Part shown: positions 7,197-16,660 of the stretch, piece after piece | How positions within the stretch are numbered: position 1 is the stretch's first letter | Layout of the letters: each line of letters starts with the position of its first letter | Assembly: GCA_027621915.1 (NCBI GenBank) | Contig: JAQCAD010000009.1 | Span: 1-64,000 of the forward strand | Length of the DNA stretch: 64,000 nt | From: Pseudomonadota bacterium | Lineage (GTDB): Bacteria; Pseudomonadota; Gammaproteobacteria; Steroidobacterales; Woeseiaceae | Direction: 5' to 3' | Notes under the pieces: generated by a model | Database searches by the model: none | The model's input: the letters and a program-made list of their open reading frames with translations, nothing else | Told to the model about the DNA's origin: nothing | Program-made: the position numbers and the translations under genes

Positions 7197-7898
7197 ATGC
7201 GTGCAATGTTTTCCATGGTCGCTCTGCTCGTGCTGAGTGCATCGTTAATGGCCCAGGAACAACCGCGAACGATTACAGTAAGCGGCAGCGGATCGGCCAG
7301 CGTTATCCCGGATCGGGCCAGCGTAAACATGTCGATTGTTGCCATCAGCCCGACAGTAGCCGAGGCGCAGGCGGAGGCCGCGACGGTAACCGCCAGGATA
7401 CTGGCCATGACTGACAAACTGGGCATTGATCGGAGCCGAATCGACACAACCGGCTCATCAGTGCGCCCGAATTACCGCTGGAATACGCAGCGGGAGGAGC
7501 AGGAACTGCGCGGCTACGTGGCGGAAAGGCAAATGCTTGTCGATGTTCGTGACCTTGAAAAGCTGGGTGGGCTGATCGAAGGCGCGGTCGAGGCAGGTGT
7601 AAACCAGGTATCGCCGCCGCAGCTGGACAGCAGCAAGCGTCGCGATGCGTATCGGGAAGCGCTCGACGCGGCGGCCAAAGATGCCAGGGCCAATGCCGCG
7701 CAACTGGCGAATTCACTCGGAGCAAGACTCGGAGATGTGTTGCAAATTACAACCGAATCACAATACGCTCAGCCGATGCCGTACATGCGCGCTCAGGCGG
7801 CGCAGACCATGGATGCAGGCGCCGCAGAAACCTATAACGCGTCCAACCTGAGCTTTGATGCAACGATCAGTGTCGTATTTGAGTTAGAGAAACAATAG
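7197..7898 (+). CDS. SIMPL-domain (DUF541) periplasmic protein
   Basis: A 233-residue exported protein with a signal peptide (residues 1-19, cleaving after 'SLMA') and a single SIMPL/DUF541 domain. The family hallmarks are visible: 'RTITVSGSGSASVIPDRASVNMSIVA' at the start of the mature chain, 'GYVAERQMLVDVRDLEKLGGLIEGAVEAGVN' in the middle and 'AYREALDAAAKDARANAAQLANSLGARLGDVLQI' near residues 150-185. Members such as E. coli YggE and Brucella BP26 form oligomeric periplasmic channels or shells linked to oxidative stress tolerance; the precise role here is unknown. GAGG precedes ATG 7197. The stop is only 4 bp from the end of a convergent chimeric pseudogene. Confidence 0.9.
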   Translation: MRAMFSMVALLVLSASLMAQEQPRTITVSGSGSASVIPDRASVNMSIVAISPTVAEAQAEAATVTARILAMTDKLGIDRSRIDTTGSSVRPNYRWNTQREEQELRGYVAERQMLVDVRDLEKLGGLIEGAVEAGVNQVSPPQLDSSKRRDAYREALDAAAKDARANAAQLANSLGARLGDVLQITTESQYAQPMPYMRAQAAQTMDAGAAETYNASNLSFDATISVVFELEKQ

Positions 7899-7902
7899 CC
7901 AC

Positions 7903-8450
7903 TTATTTGTAGAAGGAATCGATGAAGTCACTCTGGTCCAGTTCGCGTATCAAGCTGTCATCATAAAAGTCGGTCGGTTTATATTTTCGCATCTCGTTTG
8001 AGTCATACATCTCGAACGTATTGTCGATGCCCTCGTAACAAGGATAGGGTTTTCTTGGCATCCACTGGCCTCTCTCGTATGCGTGCGCCGCAGTTTCCGT
8101 ATCGGTAATTCCGTTCCATTTTGCCATTACGCGAAGCGCCAGTTCGCGATCCTGGTGGAAGAGCGCGAGGCCCTCCACGATTGCCCGCAAAAAGCGTTTC
8201 GCTGCCTCGCGACCGCGATCATTCCCGGTCCCGGATCGACACCGGCAACATGCCCGGTTGATCCTGTTCGCTTCGAAACTTCGCGTGCCAGAATTCCTGT
8301 TCCACACGCAACATCGAGTACCCGTTCGCCATGCTGAATTCGCGCGGCGTCTGCCACTTTGTGCGCCCATTGCTCGAACAGGGCGGCCACGAATAAGGCT
8401 TCGTACGCGTTAGCGCCGTCAATTTGGTCCTGCAGTGTCGGTATGCCCAT
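7903..8450 (-). pseudogene. Chimeric remnant: methyltransferase N-terminus joined to a solute-binding-protein C-terminus
   Basis: Reading leftwards from ATG 8450 (Shine-Dalgarno GGAGA), about 80 residues match the N-terminus of UbiE-like SAM methyltransferases, including motif I 'RVLDVACGTGILAREV' and 'HVAGVDPGPGMIAVA'. Homology then stops near 8195-8215. In a different frame the sequence continues for about 100 residues as the C-terminus of an NMT1/SsuA-type ABC substrate-binding protein: 'AAKRFLRAIVEGLALF', 'WMPRKPYPCYEGID', 'KYKPTDFYDDSLIREL', stop at 7903. Neither half is complete, and the two are out of frame, so no functional protein is expected. This is best explained by a deletion that fused two genes. 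The retained sequence is well preserved, suggesting a recent event. Confidence 0.75.
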
Positions 8451-8553
8451 TGGTTTTCTCCAATCGACGTGTATAAAAAGTCCGCAAGAACTGCCGCGCC
8501 AAATTGCTGTTCGAGTTCAATATCGTTCACCTGTCGTGGCAGCTACGGATTTT

Positions 8554-8757
8554 TCAGGCGACGCCCGAAACATAAGCGTTGCGAAAGGCCCATGCAGCGA
8601 GACTTCCCGTAACGATCGCGCCGATCCAGGACGCCGCCATCGGAATTGCGGTACCGTCAACCTGAACCGACAAGCTGTACAGGATTCTGAGCAGGTGCAC
8701 CAAGGCAACAGCCGTAAAAAGCGTCCCTGAAATTACGCAATATCTTTTGATTGCCAT
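8554..8757 (-). CDS. Small two-helix inner-membrane protein
   Basis: A 67-residue hydrophobic protein with two predicted membrane helices (about residues 8-28 and 40-62) linked by a short polar loop 'SVQVDGTAIPMAASW'. A strong Shine-Dalgarno (AAGGGG) precedes ATG 8757. The pattern resembles small conserved membrane proteins of unknown function found singly in proteobacteria. It lies upstream of the chimeric pseudogene on the same strand (103-bp gap) and divergent from iorA. No function can be proposed. Confidence 0.6.
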   Translation of the reverse strand: MAIKRYCVISGTLFTAVALVHLLRILYSLSVQVDGTAIPMAASWIGAIVTGSLAAWAFRNAYVSGVA

Positions 8758-8978
8758 TTTTTCGCCCCTTTACAAAAATGCCGCCGAGCCCCGATCGCGG
8801 CAGCCTTTCCTGATTATAGTCTGGCGGCAAGTCGTCGCATGCAAAGGTCACGATGGCTACTGGCCCCGCAAGCGCGCTAGAATTCAGCCAGAACAAGATA
8901 CTTGCCGGATCGTGGTCGAAGCCTGTTAGCAGGGGCGGCGCCACTGGCATTCGGACACCTGATTACGCGGGGAATTCA

Positions 8979-9437
8979 ATGACGATAGAACTCAAGCTCA
9001 ACCAAAAGTCCGTCTCGCTGGACGCAGATCCCGATATGCCACTGTTGTGGGCGATTCGTGACCTGGCCGGCATGACCGGTACCAAATATGGTTGCGGAAA
9101 AGCGTTGTGCGGCGCCTGCACGGTGCACGTTGACGGTCAGCCGGTACGCTCGTGCTCGTACCCGATTTCCTCGGCAGCCGGTAAGTCCGTGACGACGATC
9201 GAGGGACTCTCCGCGGACGGCAGTCACCCGGTTCAGGTGGCATGGCGCGAGCTGAACGTACCTCAGTGCGGCTACTGCCAGTCAGGGCAGATCATGAGTG
9301 CCGTTGCGTTGCTGGACAAGAATCCGAAACCGACAGACGAGGACATCGATAACGCGATGAGTGGCAACATATGTCGTTGTGGCACCTATACGCGTATTCG
9401 TGCCGCAATACACAAAGCGGCCGGAGAATCGTCATGA
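8979..9437 (+). CDS. iorA: Isoquinoline 1-oxidoreductase-type small subunit, 2 x [2Fe-2S] (copy 1)
   Basis: A 152-residue iron-sulphur subunit of a xanthine-dehydrogenase-superfamily molybdenum hydroxylase. The N-terminal plant-ferredoxin domain has the cysteines of '[17 protein letters not shown]' plus 'VRSC'. The C-terminal four-helix domain carries the second cluster in '[11 protein letters not shown]' and '[10 protein letters not shown]'. It passes electrons from the molybdenum subunit to an external acceptor. ATG 8979 follows a GGGGA site. An upstream in-frame start at 8853 would add non-homologous residues. It overlaps the next gene by 4 bp (ATGA), so the two are translationally coupled. 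A second copy lies at 18918-19385. Confidence 0.92.
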   Translation: MTIELKLNQKSVSLDADPDMPLLWAIRDLAGMTGTKYGCGKALCGACTVHVDGQPVRSCSYPISSAAGKSVTTIEGLSADGSHPVQVAWRELNVPQCGYCQSGQIMSAVALLDKNPKPTDEDIDNAMSGNICRCGTYTRIRAAIHKAAGESS

Positions 9438-11683
9438 GTAACATCATTAATGGCGTTAGCCGGGTAAGCCGACGGGACTTCATTCGAAATACCGGCCTGG
9501 CCGGCGGCGGATTGATCCTCGCTGCAAATTTCTCGGCCTGCTCAGGCGAAAAGGAACTGGCCGGCGGAGATTTCGCGCCGAATGTCTACGTCAACCTGCT
9601 GGAAAGCGGCGAGGTCGAGATAGTGTGCCACCGCTCCGAGATGGGGCAGGGTGTTCGCACATCCCTGGTGCAGGTGATTGCCGACGAAATGGAAGCCGAC
9701 TGGGATCGCGTCACGCTGTTGCAGGGAATCGGCGACGCGAAGTATGGCGATCAGAATACGGACGGGTCGACGAGCATCCGCATGCAGTTCGACCTGTTGC
9801 GAAACGCAGGCGCCATTGCGCGAAAAATGCTGGTGAATGCCGCAGCAGATATCTGGGGCGTTCCCGCCGCGGAGTGTTCCGGCCACCATCACGCCGTGCA
9901 CCACAAGGCATCCGGCAAGATGCTCGGTTATGGCGAACTGGCCGGACATGCTGCGACGATGCCGTTGCCGGAGCAGGTTGAGTTCAAGTCTCCGGCCGAT
10001 TATCGCTACATCGGCAAGCCGATGGACCTGGTCGACGGCATGGCGTTCAGCGTCGGTACTGCCGCGTTTGGCATCGATACGGTAGTGCCCGACATGTTGT
10101 ACGCGTCGATCGAGCGTTGCCCTGTGGTCGGTGGCAAGCTGATTTCGGTCGATGACACCGCAGCAAGGGCAGTAGCGGGCGTCGTCGACGTCATTCAGCT
10201 GGGTGACGGCACATCACCGCCGGATTTCAATCCCCTGGGCGGTGTCGCGGTGTTGGCCAACAATACCTGGTCGGCGCAAAAGGGTCGGGAGGCCCTGCAG
10301 ATCCAATGGGACATGGGCACGAACGCGAGCTATGACTCTTCGAGCTATCGCAAGCAACTCGAAGCAGCAGTCAACGCTGCAGGTTCCGTAGTTTTAGAAC
10401 GCGGTGACGTTGCGGCGGCGTTGGCGAATTCGGCGAAAACGCTGGACGCAACCTACTACGCACCCTTGTTATCTCAGGCACCGATGGAGCCACCCGCGGC
10501 GACTGCCATGATCAACGATGATGGAAGTTGCGTGATCTGGGCGTGCACGCAGGATCCACAAACCGCGCAAGCCGTCGTCGCTGGTGCGCTTGGCCTCGAG
10601 CCCGCGCAGGTTACCGTGAACGTCACGCTGTTGGGCGGCGGATTCGGCCGCAAGTCAAAGCCGGATTTTATCGCGGAAGCGGCGTTGCTCGCGAAGCTGT
10701 CGGGGAAACCCGTCAAAGTGACGTGGACCCGTGAGGACGATATTCGGCATGGCTATTTCCATTCAGTGAGCTGCCAGTACCTCCGTGGCGGAATCGATGC
10801 GGACGGCAATACCACCGCATGGATGCAGCGAACGGCGTTCCCGTCGATTAACGCGACATTCGAACCAACGGACGGGCCGTCCGCATCGGAACTCAGCCTG
10901 GGGTGCACGGATAATCCGTATGCGATCGACAACATGAAGATCGAAGCGTGTGACGCGGCAGCCCATGTCAGGATCGGATGGCTGCGTTCCGTATCAAACG
11001 TGTATCACGCGTTTGCCGCCAGCAGTTTCGCTGACGAACTCGCACACCTTGCGGGACGTGATCCCAAGGAATACTTGCTTGATCTGATCGGACCGGACCG
11101 GCATGTGGTGCCGGCCGAAAGCGGCGCCGAGTACGAAAACTATGGGCAGGATCTCGGCGAGCATCCGATCGATACGGCACGCCTGAAAGCGGTTCTTGAG
11201 GAAGCAGCATCGATGTCCGGCTGGGGCAGGAAGTTGCCGGGCGGGCGGGGGCTTGGCATCGCGGTCCATCGTTCCTTTTTGGGTTACGTTGCAACCGCAG
11301 CACAGGTCAGCGTCAGCGACGCGGGCAAGTTGCAAGTCGAAGAGCTGTGGACAGCAGTCGATGCAGGTACGGTCGTCAACCCGGACCGAGTACGTGCACA
11401 AATGGAAGGCGCCGGCATATTCGGCATGAGTCTTACACTGCACGGTGAGATAACAGCCAAAGGTGGTGCGATCGTTGAAGGAAACTTTGACTCTTATCCG
11501 GTGATTCGCATGAGCGAGGCGCCCAGGGCAATCAATGTCAGGATAATGCCATCAAATGCCAAACCGGGTGGTGTTGGCGAACCGGGTGTGCCGCCGGTGG
11601 CGCCTGCGATCTGTAATGCAATTTTTGCTGCAACCGGCAAGCGCGTGCGTGAGCTTCCGCTACGCAACGTGAGCTTGGCTTAG
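9434..11683 (+). CDS. iorB: Isoquinoline 1-oxidoreductase-type molybdopterin subunit (copy 1)
   Basis: A 749-residue large subunit of the IorB type, binding molybdopterin cytosine dinucleotide. It starts with a twin-arginine signal ('[25 protein letters not shown]'), indicating export of the folded complex together with IorA. Visible signatures are '[14 protein letters not shown]', the molybdopterin-binding '[10 protein letters not shown]', and '[15 protein letters not shown]' near the C-terminus, where the catalytic Glu lies. Members hydroxylate N-heteroaromatics or oxidise aldehydes; the substrate cannot be read from sequence. I use ATG 9434, inside the iorA stop, since the upstream in-frame start at 9371 lies within iorA. 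A strong hairpin follows the stop. Confidence 0.92.
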   Translation: MSNIINGVSRVSRRDFIRNTGLAGGGLILAANFSACSGEKELAGGDFAPNVYVNLLESGEVEIVCHRSEMGQGVRTSLVQVIADEMEADWDRVTLLQGIGDAKYGDQNTDGSTSIRMQFDLLRNAGAIARKMLVNAAADIWGVPAAECSGHHHAVHHKASGKMLGYGELAGHAATMPLPEQVEFKSPADYRYIGKPMDLVDGMAFSVGTAAFGIDTVVPDMLYASIERCPVVGGKLISVDDTAARAVAGVVDVIQLGDGTSPPDFNPLGGVAVLANNTWSAQKGREALQIQWDMGTNASYDSSSYRKQLEAAVNAAGSVVLERGDVAAALANSAKTLDATYYAPLLSQAPMEPPAATAMINDDGSCVIWACTQDPQTAQAVVAGALGLEPAQVTVNVTLLGGGFGRKSKPDFIAEAALLAKLSGKPVKVTWTREDDIRHGYFHSVSCQYLRGGIDADGNTTAWMQRTAFPSINATFEPTDGPSASELSLGCTDNPYAIDNMKIEACDAAAHVRIGWLRSVSNVYHAFAASSFADELAHLAGRDPKEYLLDLIGPDRHVVPAESGAEYENYGQDLGEHPIDTARLKAVLEEAASMSGWGRKLPGGRGLGIAVHRSFLGYVATAAQVSVSDAGKLQVEELWTAVDAGTVVNPDRVRAQMEGAGIFGMSLTLHGEITAKGGAIVEGNFDSYPVIRMSEAPRAINVRIMPSNAKPGGVGEPGVPPVAPAICNAIFAATGKRVRELPLRNVSLA

Positions 11684-11721
11684 TTAGAAGCCAATCGTCA
11701 GGACAGTGACAATCACATCGT

Positions 11722-11754
11722 CTTTGAGCGTCGCTGTGCCTGCAACGCTCAAAG
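11722..11754 (+). terminator. Hairpin after iorB copy 1
   Basis: Perfect 10-bp stem CTTTGAGCGT / ACGCTCAAAG with a 13-nt loop, 38 bp after the iorB stop and just before the next gene. There is no T-run, so it may be a weak or processed end, or only attenuate read-through into the hydrolase gene. Confidence 0.5.
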
Positions 11755-11769
11755 ATCGATCAGCATACG

Positions 11770-13398
11770 ATGCGCAGCGATAGACGAAACAACGTGAGTT
11801 ACTTTTTTCCCCGGTGCGTAATGTTGGCATGCATTTCTGTCGCGATTCCGACGTTGGTTGATGCGCGGGATGAGATTTTGTTACCGACGCTTGAAGGACC
11901 GATCGAAAACACTGCAGCGTCACACCCCTGGAACGGAGCCATGTGGCAAAAAGTGCCGCTCCACCTGTCAGACTACGATTACGTCGAAGAAGAGTATTAC
12001 GTGAGCGGTAACGCGCACGTTTACGACTGGGTTCCGGGCAGCAATTTCGAACTCGTCGTTCTCGATGCCAGCTCGGGTAAGTGGTTACCGTATGAGCAAA
12101 AAGGACAGATTGAGCCAACGGCGTACACCAGCAGGATCATGATCCGTCGACCGCAGGATATGCAGAAATTTAGTGGTCGCGTTGTCGTCGAGATTATCAA
12201 TATGACGGCCGGCTATGACTGGACAGCAATCTGGGGCGCGTTGTGGGAACAAATTCTGAAGCAGGGCGATGTTTACGTCGGTCTCACCAGCAAGCCAAAC
12301 GTATTTCCCGGCATGGTTCGATTCGATGCTGCTCGTTATGGGCCGCTGTCGATGCCAAACCCGCTCCCGGCCGCGGCGCAGATTTGTGGCACGCTGCCGG
12401 GTGAGCCAGACTATGATCCGAACCTGTCCAGGCTGACGGAAAATGGCCTCGCCTGGGATATGTTCTCGGGACTCGGTGCACTGTTAAAGTCCGAACGTGT
12501 CGGCAATCCGCTTGGTCAGGCGGCAAAGCGCCTTTACCTCACTGGCGAATCACAATCGGGCTTCTATCTCGCACGCTATTTTCGCTGGTTTCATCAGCGC
12601 GCAAATTTGGGCAACGGTGACCCGGTCTATGACGGATATCTTGCGGAAACGGGCGGTACGGATACTGCTGAAATCGAGGGGCTTCACCAGTGTGCAAACG
12701 AGCTGAACCCGCTGCCCGCCGATGATTTGCAACGCGCCATTCCCGGTCGTGGCGTACCGTATTTCGTCGTGCACTCGCAGTGGGATTTTCCACTGTCGAA
12801 GTGGCCACCCTATGACTGGCCCGCTTCGGTCCGCAGGCCCAATGCCAATACGGCACTGGATAAATTCATGCTGTGGGAGCTGGCCGGTGCCAGCCATGGC
12901 TGGACGTGGCAGTACGACTACAGCGACGCCGCGCGCGAGGATGTAACGGCAGCCGGTTTCGAGACCTACGATTTTTCCTGCGGGGTGAATCAACCCGAAA
13001 TCAAACTTTACATGGTCGAGAAAGCTGCTTACGTCCTGCTGCATCGCTGGGTAACCACTGATGCTGCGCCGCCGGCTGCCGATTATATTGCGACGGACAT
13101 TCCGGAGCATCCGCAGGATCCGCTTCGTGACGTGTATGGCAACGCGATAGGTGGGTTGCGCATGCCGGAGATCGCGGTACCCGTCGCCGCCTATACTGGT
13201 GCGTACGCGCCGGATCCGGACTGCAGGAATGTCGTTCTGCCATTCGATGCGGATACACTGAAAACACTTTACCCCGCGCCCGGCGACTATCTGGAAAAAT
13301 TCACTGCCGTGACCGGGGACCTGGTAACTGACGGATTCCTGTTGCCTGCCGACGCTGCCAGGTTAATAGAAGCGGCCGGTTCACGACGCATTCACTAG
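11770..13398 (+). CDS. Exported alpha/beta-hydrolase-domain protein (Abhydrolase_10 type)
   Basis: A 542-residue protein with an N-terminal signal ('MLACISVAIPTLVDA' region). It matches the large secreted alpha/beta hydrolase group annotated 'alpha/beta hydrolase domain', with the nucleophile elbow 'LTGESQSGFYLARYF' (catalytic Ser in GESQSG), a probable acid downstream, and 'ELAGASHGWTWQYDY' supplying the catalytic His. The preferred start is either ATG 11770 or the internal ATG 11821, which gives a compact signal peptide; neither has a strong Shine-Dalgarno. It follows iorB by 86 bp and precedes a flavin oxidoreductase by 82 bp on the same strand, so it may hydrolyse an ester or amide feeding the molybdenum hydroxylase. 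That link is inference. Confidence 0.8.
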   Translation: MRSDRRNNVSYFFPRCVMLACISVAIPTLVDARDEILLPTLEGPIENTAASHPWNGAMWQKVPLHLSDYDYVEEEYYVSGNAHVYDWVPGSNFELVVLDASSGKWLPYEQKGQIEPTAYTSRIMIRRPQDMQKFSGRVVVEIINMTAGYDWTAIWGALWEQILKQGDVYVGLTSKPNVFPGMVRFDAARYGPLSMPNPLPAAAQICGTLPGEPDYDPNLSRLTENGLAWDMFSGLGALLKSERVGNPLGQAAKRLYLTGESQSGFYLARYFRWFHQRANLGNGDPVYDGYLAETGGTDTAEIEGLHQCANELNPLPADDLQRAIPGRGVPYFVVHSQWDFPLSKWPPYDWPASVRRPNANTALDKFMLWELAGASHGWTWQYDYSDAAREDVTAAGFETYDFSCGVNQPEIKLYMVEKAAYVLLHRWVTTDAAPPAADYIATDIPEHPQDPLRDVYGNAIGGLRMPEIAVPVAAYTGAYAPDPDCRNVVLPFDADTLKTLYPAPGDYLEKFTAVTGDLVTDGFLLPADAARLIEAAGSRRIH

Positions 13399-13480
13399 CG
13401 TGCAGCACCCGCAATCTGATCGGTTCATCATGTAGAGCGGCGGGGTCACTGTACTGCCGATACCGGGTATTCTCTGAATT

Positions 13481-15022
13481 ATGAAAAAACCTGACATTGT
13501 GATCATCGGCGCGGGCATCAACGGTCTTGTTGCGGCCAACTATCTGCAGCGCGCAGGATGCAACGTGACGATGATTGACCGCGCGGAGCGTGTTGGCGGC
13601 GCATGCGTTTCTGCGACCGCGACTGTCGACGGCCAGACTCAACCATATGCACTGGGCGCCTCGGTGCTTGGTCTTATGCAGGATTTCGTGTTCGACGAAA
13701 CCGGGCTGTCGAGTCGTCTGCAAACTTTCGTTCCGGAGCATCCAAAATTTATTTTTTTCCCGGGAGACAAGGAACCAACCTGGATTTTTCGCGATCCGGT
13801 TGAACTCGATCGCGAGCTTGCCCGAAAGTGGGGCGAGAAGGGCGACGTCGAAGCGTTTCGTGAAGATGAGGCAAAGGTCGTCAGCTTTTTGCAGGAAGGC
13901 TACGTCAATGCGACCCCGCCATCGCTCGATGAGGCGAAAGAGGTTCTCGGAGACACCTTGACGAAACTGTGGATCTCGGGGTCCGCGCGAACCCTGATGG
14001 ATCACTACCTGACCAGTGAACGCAGCAAGATGTACATGGCGATGACGGTGACCGAAAGCGGCCCGGTCCCGTTGAGCGATCCCTATTCGGCATTTACATT
14101 GCCGTTGATGGATTCGGGATCCATTTTCGGCGGTTACTACGGGTTCGTTAAGGGCGGCATCTGGCAGATCACCGAGGAACTTGGCAGGCTGAATGCGGAA
14201 CTCGGTGTTAAGGCCCATTTATCAAGCAAGGTCGTTGCGGTTGATGCGGCGAACGGAAGCGTCTCGTACAAACAGGGCGGTACGGAACGAAAACTCAAAT
14301 TTGACTATGTCGTCATGGGTACCGATCCGCTGACCGCAATTCGCCTGGTCGGTAGCCCGGAGCAGATCGCGAAAACCGAAGGACAACGATTTCTCGGTAG
14401 CAGCGGAAAGCTGAACCTGATGTTCAGGAAACCGGTCCGATGGAAATACGGATCAGATGCTGCCGATTCTGACGCGGCCTTTCGGTTTCTGTTTTCTGTT
14501 TCCAGTGTCGACGAATATGAAGACGCGACACTGAAGGTGCTGGATGCCGGGGTCGATTATGTCCCCGGTTACATGCAGATTTATTGTGAAGGCGCTGCAA
14601 TGCGTCAACTTAAACACGACGAGCCTTTCGATCGGCTGGCGGTGTTTTTCAAGAACCTTTCGCTGGGAGAAAAGGGCGCTGATCTTGCCAATGTGGAATC
14701 AATGGTCAGGGAAAAATTGCTGGAGCACATTCAGAACCCGGAAGATTGTGCATGGACACGCTTGTTGACGCCGCGAGACTTGCAGCAACTGTTTTATTTT
14801 CCTGGCGGCAATCTTGATCACACGATGCTGACTGGTGGCCAGACATTTTTTGATCGAACCTATGCCGACGATCCTGCGACCGATTTTTACCGTATGGGCG
14901 GCCTCAACAACGTCTTTTTGTGCGGATCCGGCACGTATCCCTGTGGTTCAGTCGCCGGCACGCCCGGCTACATGTGCAGCCAGCAACTGCTGCGCCAGGC
15001 CGAACTCATGCCGCAAACATAG
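13481..15022 (+). CDS. FAD-dependent phytoene-dehydrogenase/PYROXD2-like oxidoreductase
   Basis: A 513-residue flavoprotein. The N-terminal Rossmann motif 'VIIGAGINGLVAANYLQRAGCNVTMIDRAERVGG' binds FAD. The C-terminal 'MGGLNNVFLCGSGTYPCGSVAGTPGYMCSQQLL' matches the FAD-closing motif of the phytoene desaturase/PYROXD2 branch. Those enzymes saturate, desaturate or isomerise hydrophobic substrates; the specific reaction is unknown. ATG 13481 has a TATTCT hexamer seven bases before it and no Shine-Dalgarno, so it may also be leaderless. Its stop lies 4 bp from the end of the convergent alkaline phosphatase gene. Confidence 0.85.
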   Translation: MKKPDIVIIGAGINGLVAANYLQRAGCNVTMIDRAERVGGACVSATATVDGQTQPYALGASVLGLMQDFVFDETGLSSRLQTFVPEHPKFIFFPGDKEPTWIFRDPVELDRELARKWGEKGDVEAFREDEAKVVSFLQEGYVNATPPSLDEAKEVLGDTLTKLWISGSARTLMDHYLTSERSKMYMAMTVTESGPVPLSDPYSAFTLPLMDSGSIFGGYYGFVKGGIWQITEELGRLNAELGVKAHLSSKVVAVDAANGSVSYKQGGTERKLKFDYVVMGTDPLTAIRLVGSPEQIAKTEGQRFLGSSGKLNLMFRKPVRWKYGSDAADSDAAFRFLFSVSSVDEYEDATLKVLDAGVDYVPGYMQIYCEGAAMRQLKHDEPFDRLAVFFKNLSLGEKGADLANVESMVREKLLEHIQNPEDCAWTRLLTPRDLQQLFYFPGGNLDHTMLTGGQTFFDRTYADDPATDFYRMGGLNNVFLCGSGTYPCGSVAGTPGYMCSQQLLRQAELMPQT

Positions 15023-15026
15023 ATCG

Positions 15027-16544
15027 TCAGTGTGCCTGTTCCAGTGCCTCGCGCATCACGTCGTAAATATGTGTGTTTCGGTAGGCGCCCCGGAACTTGT
15101 CTGCGCCAGGTCCGCGTGCGTAAGTTGGGACAAGGTCACTCGTGTGGCCGCCCGACGACCAGATGACGAATGTCTGCCGTGACAATGCCTGTCCCAGCAG
15201 CGCAGTCGCGTTGTCGCCGGGGTCGTCATTGAAAATGCGATTGTTTTTGAGCCAGGCGTCACCTGCTTCGTCCCTGACCAGCGCCTCTTTTGCCTCGTCC
15301 ATCGTGATCGTGAGGCCGGTATGGGTCTGGACCCGCTCGATGAGTGTGTCCGGATCGGTGCCGGCCTGCTGCAGGATGTATTGCAAGGACGCATCCTGGC
15401 GGTGGAGCATTTCCAGCGGTTCCGTCGTCGGATACTGGTGACCCGGTTGATAATCGACTCCACTGTTGAGCTTCGTCTTGTCGATCGGACCCAGGTTCGC
15501 GTACGCGAATGAGAACCCACCGGTGCCGTGATCGCCGGTCACGATAACAAGCGTGTCTGGGTGACTCCGCTGGAACGCCAGTCCCGCGCCCACCGCGCCG
15601 TCAAAATCCAGGATTTCGTGCAGCAAAGTGCCAGGGTCGTTCGCATGCCCGGCATAGTCGATCCGTCCGCCTTCCACCAGCAGGAAGAAACCTTCATCGT
15701 TCCGCGACAGCACATCAATTGCGGCACTCGTCATGTCAGCAAGCGTCGGAACGTTCGTGAGATTCATTTGCCGACGATCGAGGACATAGGGCAGATGATC
15801 GGCTGCAAACAGTCCCATGAGTTTCCTTGCGTGACTCGCGGCCTCGCGCAACGATGGCAGATCTGAAGCGATGGAGTAACCATCTGTTACCAGTTCGTCG
15901 AGCCTTTGCGCTTCGTCCGTGCGAATCGACTGCAGGTCGAGCTCGGGAGGGATGCCCGGGAGCACCTCGGATGCCCACGCACCGGCAGGCGCCAGCGCGC
16001 GTGCACCGCCGCCCAGAAATACGTCGACGTCCCGTTGCTGCAAAAGGTCATCCATGATCTCCTGCTCGCTTACGTAGCGTGAGCCCTGGTGAACGGCAAA
16101 GGCGGCGGGTGTTGCATGCGTCACGCGCATGTTGGATACGAGGCCGGTACCAAGACCGCGCTGGTGCGCCCACTCAACAATTGTTTCGAGCGGATAACCC
16201 TCGGGATTTAATCCCAGGGTTTCCGGCAGGACCTCTTGACCGGTTGAAAAGTGCGTTGCGGCGGCAGCGGAGTCGGTGAGTATTCTTTCGTACGGCAGAG
16301 GCAATGCGTAGCCGGTATTTCCGTCCTGCATCAGGACGTCGATGTTCAGCTCGCTTTGCCCGATCAGCCGCCCGTATTGAATGCCAAGCGCTGTCTGGCC
16401 GGCCCCTAAGCCATCGCCGACGAACAGGATCACATTGCGGGCCCCAGCCGGCGGCTGTTTTGTCGTTTCGACCGGGCTGCACGCTGCGAGCAATGTGATA
16501 CAAATCAACGAGTAAACAGACTTAAATAAAATGCGATCGATCAC
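15027..16544 (-). CDS. Alkaline phosphatase, lipoprotein
   Basis: A 505-residue member of the PhoA alkaline phosphatase superfamily, with a lipoprotein signal ('LICITLLAACSP'), so probably anchored in the periplasm or outer membrane. Catalytic and metal-binding signatures are all visible: 'VILFVGDGLG' (Asp), 'TDSAAAATHFSTG' with the nucleophilic Ser, 'VTHATPAAFAVH', 'GGRIDYAGHANDPG', 'VIVTGDHGTGGFS', and 'SSGGHTSDLVPTYARGPGA'. It releases phosphate from monoesters. The start is GTG 16544, preceded by a good AAGGA site. It lies 117 bp downstream of the second iorB stop, transcribed in the same direction. Confidence 0.93.
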   Translation of the reverse strand: MIDRILFKSVYSLICITLLAACSPVETTKQPPAGARNVILFVGDGLGAGQTALGIQYGRLIGQSELNIDVLMQDGNTGYALPLPYERILTDSAAAATHFSTGQEVLPETLGLNPEGYPLETIVEWAHQRGLGTGLVSNMRVTHATPAAFAVHQGSRYVSEQEIMDDLLQQRDVDVFLGGGARALAPAGAWASEVLPGIPPELDLQSIRTDEAQRLDELVTDGYSIASDLPSLREAASHARKLMGLFAADHLPYVLDRRQMNLTNVPTLADMTSAAIDVLSRNDEGFFLLVEGGRIDYAGHANDPGTLLHEILDFDGAVGAGLAFQRSHPDTLVIVTGDHGTGGFSFAYANLGPIDKTKLNSGVDYQPGHQYPTTEPLEMLHRQDASLQYILQQAGTDPDTLIERVQTHTGLTITMDEAKEALVRDEAGDAWLKNNRIFNDDPGDNATALLGQALSRQTFVIWSSGGHTSDLVPTYARGPGADKFRGAYRNTHIYDVMREALEQAH

Positions 16545-16660
16545 GATTCATCCTTTGTGTGGCGGCAAAGAGCCGTCGATTCTATCGCGCGGACGACGAC
16601 AAGAAAGAGAATAACTCAAGTACAACTTCGTAAAAGGGATAAGTATTCTTTCCCGGCCCA

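Noticed and set aside
8853-8978. In-frame N-terminal extension of iorA containing 'GATGIRTPD'
   Set aside because: The extension has no homology to IorA, and ATG 8979 has a good ribosome-binding site.
13301-14218. A 305-codon minus-strand frame
   Set aside because: It lies antisense to the flavoprotein gene with its intact FAD motif; low-quality composition marks it as a shadow.
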